The notes under the pieces: model-generated
The model's database searches: none
The model's input: the letters and a program-made list of their open reading frames with translations, nothing else
What the model was told of the DNA's origin: nothing
Part shown: positions 61,220 to 64,000 of the stretch, in pieces
Layout of the letters: each line of letters opens with the position of its first letter
How positions within the stretch are numbered: the first letter of the stretch is position 1
Assembly: GCF_900167185.1 (NCBI RefSeq)
Contig: NZ_FUWM01000004.1
Span: forward strand, 1-64,000
Length of the DNA: 64,000 nucleotides
From: Selenihalanaerobacter shriftii
GTDB lineage: Bacteria > Bacillota > Halanaerobiia > Halobacteroidales > Acetohalobiaceae
Direction: 5' to 3'
Program-made: the position numbers and the translations under genes

Positions 61220-62413
61220 CTACTTAATCACAGGAGTTACAAATACTAATAATTCTCTATCAGTCTTGCGCTCTTTCTTATTCTTAAAGAACCACCTTAC
61301 AAGCGGTACATCTCCTAATACTGGCACTTTTTTATCTTGTGAATAATCGTTCTGCATAGTCATACCGGCTACAACAGCTGTCTGTCCACTTTTAAGCCTA
61401 AGAGTAGTAGAAACAGAGTTCTTCTTAACAAGAATATCTGGCCGAACCTCATTCACAAAATGACTAATCTGTGGAGTAATATTAAGTACTATCTTGTCTT
61501 CTCCTATAATATCAGCAGTTGCCCTTAATTTAACTCCTACTTCGATCTCTTCAGTTCGAGATGTAATATCATCATCCTCTGGAGTAATTAAGAGTGTTTC
61601 TTGGTCTCCTACAAATAATTCTGCAGTCTCTCCATCAGCTACTAAGACTCGAGGGTTTGCTTTAATTTTAGCTTTCTCTTCTTCTTCTAAAACCCTTAGT
61701 TCAGTCAATAATTTTCCATAATGATCAGTTTCTAGTACTAATAAATCATCTACTGAGTCATATTTACCTCTTTTAATACCTTGTTCTCCCTTATTATAGC
61801 TTAACAATTTAGTACCTATTTCTTTTACTTTTTTAGAATCAATTTCAGTAACAACTACCTTAATCTCAACTTGCTGTTGAGGCTTGTCTATTGCATCAAT
61901 CAACTCATATATTCGTTTTTGTTCTCTGACAGGTGCATGAATTGTTAATACATTGCTCCTAGGACTTCCTTTAACATAGGATTTTAAAAATGAAGGTAAG
62001 ATATCAAATACCTCTCTAACTGTTATATGTTTTAATTTTACTACTTTAATCTCACTTAAATCTTTAAATGTTGGATTCTTAGGAGTAGGTAATCCAACAA
62101 GATAGAAGTCATCTATCTTACGAAAGGTATATCCTCCTCCAATTAAAATTCTACGTAATGCTTTTTTGAGTGGTACCTCCTGCAAATCTGCAGTTACTAC
62201 TCCATTCACAGTCTGATCAGGAATAATATCTACTCCAGTCTGTAAAGATATTTCATTTAAAGCTTCTCGTAAATCAGTTTCAAATAGAACCATGGTTACT
62301 AAAGGTTCTTTTTTCTTCTCTTTAGCATCCACACTTCCATTAATCTGCATCACAGGTATTATCATTAATAAGAAAATAACTAAAATGATAACTTGATTCT
62401 TTTGTATCTTCAT
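61220..62413 (-). CDS. Secretin (type II/IV pilus outer-membrane channel family)
   Basis: A 397-residue exported secretin, shorter than PilQ or GspD. The signal peptide is at 1-31. The N0/STN domain (about 40-110) reads VTMVLFETDLREALNEISLQTGVDII and PLKKALRRILIGGGYTFRKIDDFYLVG. One N1 (NolW) domain follows, SEIKVVKLKHITVREVFDILPSFL. The secretin core has KIKANPRVLVADGETAELFVGD, TADIIGEDKIVLNITPQIS, LKSGQTAVVAGMTMQNDYSQDKKVPVLGDVPLVRWFFK and the end LLVFVTPVIK. It would form a gated channel in an outer membrane. No ATPase, platform protein or prepilin peptidase is next to it. Confidence 0.9.
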   Translation of the reverse strand: MKIQKNQVIILVIFLLMIIPVMQINGSVDAKEKKKEPLVTMVLFETDLREALNEISLQTGVDIIPDQTVNGVVTADLQEVPLKKALRRILIGGGYTFRKIDDFYLVGLPTPKNPTFKDLSEIKVVKLKHITVREVFDILPSFLKSYVKGSPRSNVLTIHAPVREQKRIYELIDAIDKPQQQVEIKVVVTEIDSKKVKEIGTKLLSYNKGEQGIKRGKYDSVDDLLVLETDHYGKLLTELRVLEEEEKAKIKANPRVLVADGETAELFVGDQETLLITPEDDDITSRTEEIEVGVKLRATADIIGEDKIVLNITPQISHFVNEVRPDILVKKNSVSTTLRLKSGQTAVVAGMTMQNDYSQDKKVPVLGDVPLVRWFFKNKKERKTDRELLVFVTPVIK

Positions 62414-62470
62414 ATTATCCTCCTTATTCAGTCTAACGACATAATTTTATCATACGATAACTTAATCAAT

Positions 62471-62499
62471 ATTATAACATTACTTGCAATTTTTTACAA
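62471..62499 (-). promoter_or_regulatory. Sigma-A promoter of the secretin operon
   Basis: On the minus strand TTGTAA (62494-62499), a 17-nt spacer and TATAAT (62471-62476), preceded by TG (extended -10). It is divergent from the cspA promoter. Confidence 0.8.
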
Positions 62500-62545
62500 T
62501 ACGATTTACTAAAATAACTTGTGTTTTTTATTCTAAAATTATACC

Positions 62546-62574
62546 TTGACAAATAATATTAATTATGTTAAACT
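62546..62574 (+). promoter_or_regulatory. Sigma-A promoter of cspA
   Basis: TTGACA (62546-62551), a 17-nt spacer and TAAACT (62569-62574). The leader to the ATG is only about 30 nt, shorter than the long cold-shock leaders of enteric cspA. Confidence 0.75.
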
Positions 62575-62609
62575 AAATTAGTTACATATCTTAAGGAGGA
62601 ATTATTTTT

Positions 62610-62810
62610 ATGAAAAAAGGAACTGTTAAGTGGTTTGATTCAGAAAAAGGTTATGGCTTTATTGAAGTACCGGGAGAAGACGATGTATTTGTACACTTCT
62701 CTGCAATTGAAGATGAAGGATTCAAGACTTTAGAAGAAGATCAAGAAGTAGAGTTTGATGTTGTAGAGGGAGATAGAGGACCTCAAGCTGAAAACGTAGT
62801 TAAGTTATAA
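62610..62810 (+). CDS. cspA: Cold-shock protein
   Basis: A 66-residue OB-fold RNA chaperone. The RNA-binding motifs are KGYGFIEV (RNP1) near 15 and [10 protein letters not shown] (RNP2) near 25-35. The chain is acidic ([22 protein letters not shown]). It melts RNA structure in the cytosol during cold or general growth. The ATG has TAAGGAGGAAT. Monocistronic, with a strong terminator. Confidence 0.97.
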   Translation: MKKGTVKWFDSEKGYGFIEVPGEDDVFVHFSAIEDEGFKTLEEDQEVEFDVVEGDRGPQAENVVKL

Positions 62811-62850
62811 TCGTCTATTATTGCATAAGCAAATAATATAGATTATTCCT

Positions 62851-62888
62851 AAAAAGAGCCATTCGTTTAAACGAATGGCTCTTTTTTT
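62851..62888. terminator. Terminator after cspA
   Basis: Perfect stem AAAAAGAGCCATTCGTTT with its complement, then TTTTTTT on the plus strand; it is nearly symmetric and could also act on minus-strand transcripts. Confidence 0.9.
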
Positions 62889-63002
62889 ATTTTCCTATTA
62901 AATCTTAGTCTAAATAATTTAAACTTTATAACTAAAAATTGCATTTATGAAGACTACTAATTTAGGGCAAATTAGTGATAGCAAGGAAAGAGAGGTGATA
63001 AA

Positions 63003-63233
63003 ATGACAGTAGGTCAGAACCTACATCAAAGTTTAACTGCCTTAGAATCAGAAAAGGCTAATATGGAAAGTTATGCACTACAAACTCAAGATCAGATGGC
63101 CCAACAAATGTTTAATAATTGTGCTAATCAGCTTGACCAAGTAGTACAAGACTTAAAGAACCGAACTAATTATGTAGAAGGTGAAGAACCACAATTTAAA
63201 GTAAAACAACAACAGAATCAACAACAAAGCTAA
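63003..63233 (+). CDS. DUF1657 domain protein
   Basis: A 76-residue helical protein: MTVGQNLHQSLTALESEKANMESYALQTQDQMAQQMF, then CANQLDQVVQDLKNRTNYVEGEEPQF and a Gln-rich tail (KVKQQQNQQQS). It matches DUF1657, small proteins often found near spoVA or other spore genes in Firmicutes. The molecular role is unknown. The ATG lies behind GAGAGGTGAT. No spoVA gene is within the window. Confidence 0.88.
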   Translation: MTVGQNLHQSLTALESEKANMESYALQTQDQMAQQMFNNCANQLDQVVQDLKNRTNYVEGEEPQFKVKQQQNQQQS

Positions 63234-63268
63234 TTATCCTTTCATCAATAACTCCTCTCCTCTAAAAC

Positions 63269-63315
63269 AAAAAGCAGTATAGAAGACATCCCCTAATCTT
63301 CTATACTGCCTTTAT
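63269..63315. terminator. Bidirectional terminator between DUF1657 and MFS genes
   Basis: Perfect 13-bp stem GCAGTATAGAAGA with TCTTCTATACTGC, flanked by AAAACAAAAA on the left and CTTTATACT on the right. Strongest on the minus strand. Confidence 0.85.
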
Positions 63316-63320
63316 ACTCA

Positions 63321-64000
63321 TTAATTAAATTGACTACTTCTTATATAAAAACGATGAGCATAATAAACTAACCCAATTACACCTAATCCATAAATCATCA
63401 TTACACCATATCCTAATCTTATTCCTAATAAATCATTAAGCATCCCCGTTAACCAATTAGCCAATATTATATTACCTAAACTTCCTGCAGTTAAGGTAGC
63501 TCCAATAATAACTGATAAATTCTCCTCAAAGATATCAAACATTGCTGCTTGTATGGTAGGAAAATTCATAGAAATAAAGAATCCAGTTATGGAAAAGAAG
63601 ATAGCAAATGAATCTGGACCAATTAGCCCCAAAAAAATAGAGATAACAGTCGCCAATGTCGTTCCCATTACAAATTTTAAATAAGAGAACCTTTCTACAA
63701 TTAAACTGGCTATTAATCTACCTAAAGTAAAAAGAATAAAGAAAACTGATAAATAAAAACTAATTTCCGATTTAGTTCTAAATTGAACATCATCTAAATA
63801 GACACCTAACCAACTAGAAAGACCAATTTCTAGTCCTACACTCAAGCCAAATGCTAACATGAAAATAATTACTCGTTTATCTTTTAAAACTGTTTTTAAC
63901 TGTGTTTTCTTTGTATCCAAAGATTTTTTAGGATCTGGAAACTTACATACTAATGTAAATAAGAAGAGTAAAAAGATAAAAATTACTCCAAATGAATATG
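63321..64000 (-). CDS. MFS transporter, C-terminal part (5' end outside window)
   Basis: The C-terminal half of a major facilitator superfamily carrier, open to the window edge. Six hydrophobic segments are visible after a cytosolic loop (PDPKKSLDTKKTQLKTVLKDKR), for example VIIFMLAFGLSVGLEIGLSSWLGVYL, YLSVFFILFTLGRLIASLIV and ITGFFISMNFPTIQAAMFDIF. The fold resembles FucP/sugar-permease-like MFS members. The TTG near 63920 is not the real start, because the frame continues upstream through FGVIFIFLLFLFTLV. The substrate is unknown. Confidence 0.85.
   Translation of the reverse strand, partial: YSFGVIFIFLLFLFTLVCKFPDPKKSLDTKKTQLKTVLKDKRVIIFMLAFGLSVGLEIGLSSWLGVYLDDVQFRTKSEISFYLSVFFILFTLGRLIASLIVERFSYLKFVMGTTLATVISIFLGLIGPDSFAIFFSITGFFISMNFPTIQAAMFDIFEENLSVIIGATLTAGSLGNIILANWLTGMLNDLLGIRLGYGVMMIYGLGVIGLVYYAHRFYIRSSQFN

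Overview
The window is low-GC DNA that looks like part of the chromosome of an anaerobic, endospore-forming, diderm Firmicute, most likely of the Halanaerobiales (Halobacteroidaceae-like). The evidence is a trimeric [FeFe]-hydrogenase operon, the ytrH/ytrI sporulation pair beside dnaE, a DUF1657 gene, two acetate uptake systems, T-box and TRAP regulation, and a secretin with a probable outer-membrane beta-barrel protein, which implies an outer membrane. The taxonomic call is inference.

Layout. 1-283: end of an IS3-family element. 289-3694: a lipoprotein, then a two-gene unit (708+ aa sheath-like protein and 143 aa tube-like protein). 4041-11565: a tryptophan operon reading leftwards, mtrB-aroF-trpE-trpD-trpC-trpF-trpB-trpA, without trpG. 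Its first gene encodes TRAP; the leader has an 11-triplet TRAP site and an attenuator, and two more (G/U)AG arrays cover the aroF and trpD start regions. 11625-24406: housekeeping genes (DUF368 transporter, hexapeptide acyltransferase, PgpA, DnaE, YtrH/YtrI, aminotransferase, ABC exporter, a frame-split typA, a PHP phosphatase, a yjbQ remnant). 24645-29063: acetate transport (ActP pair and SatP) flanked by two universal stress genes. 29067-34343: HydABC, PerR-like regulator, Nfu-type scaffold. 34375-34738: tRNA-Pro and tRNA-Tyr. 34761-36985: an acyl-CoA synthetase behind tandem leucine T-boxes. 37067-45469: metabolic and small genes, including a triheme lipoprotein. 45564-47005: a second DAHP synthase behind tandem phenylalanine T-boxes. 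47078-55607: chemoreceptor, rhodanese, bioB with decayed bioF/bioA, QueG, ferritin, amidohydrolase, two DUF1540 peptides. 55954-62499: a surface/secretion locus (secretin, barrel, three secreted proteins), one gene of which sits behind tandem c-di-GMP-II riboswitches. 62546-64000: cspA, DUF1657, an MFS transporter cut by the window edge.

The main theme is RNA-level control. Aromatic synthesis is split between two DAHP synthases, one sensed through TRAP (Trp) and one through T-boxes (Phe). A CoA ligase is under leucine T-box control, which fits salvage of isovalerate into leucine. A secreted protein of the secretin locus is under c-di-GMP control. Two genes appear to use AUU start codons.
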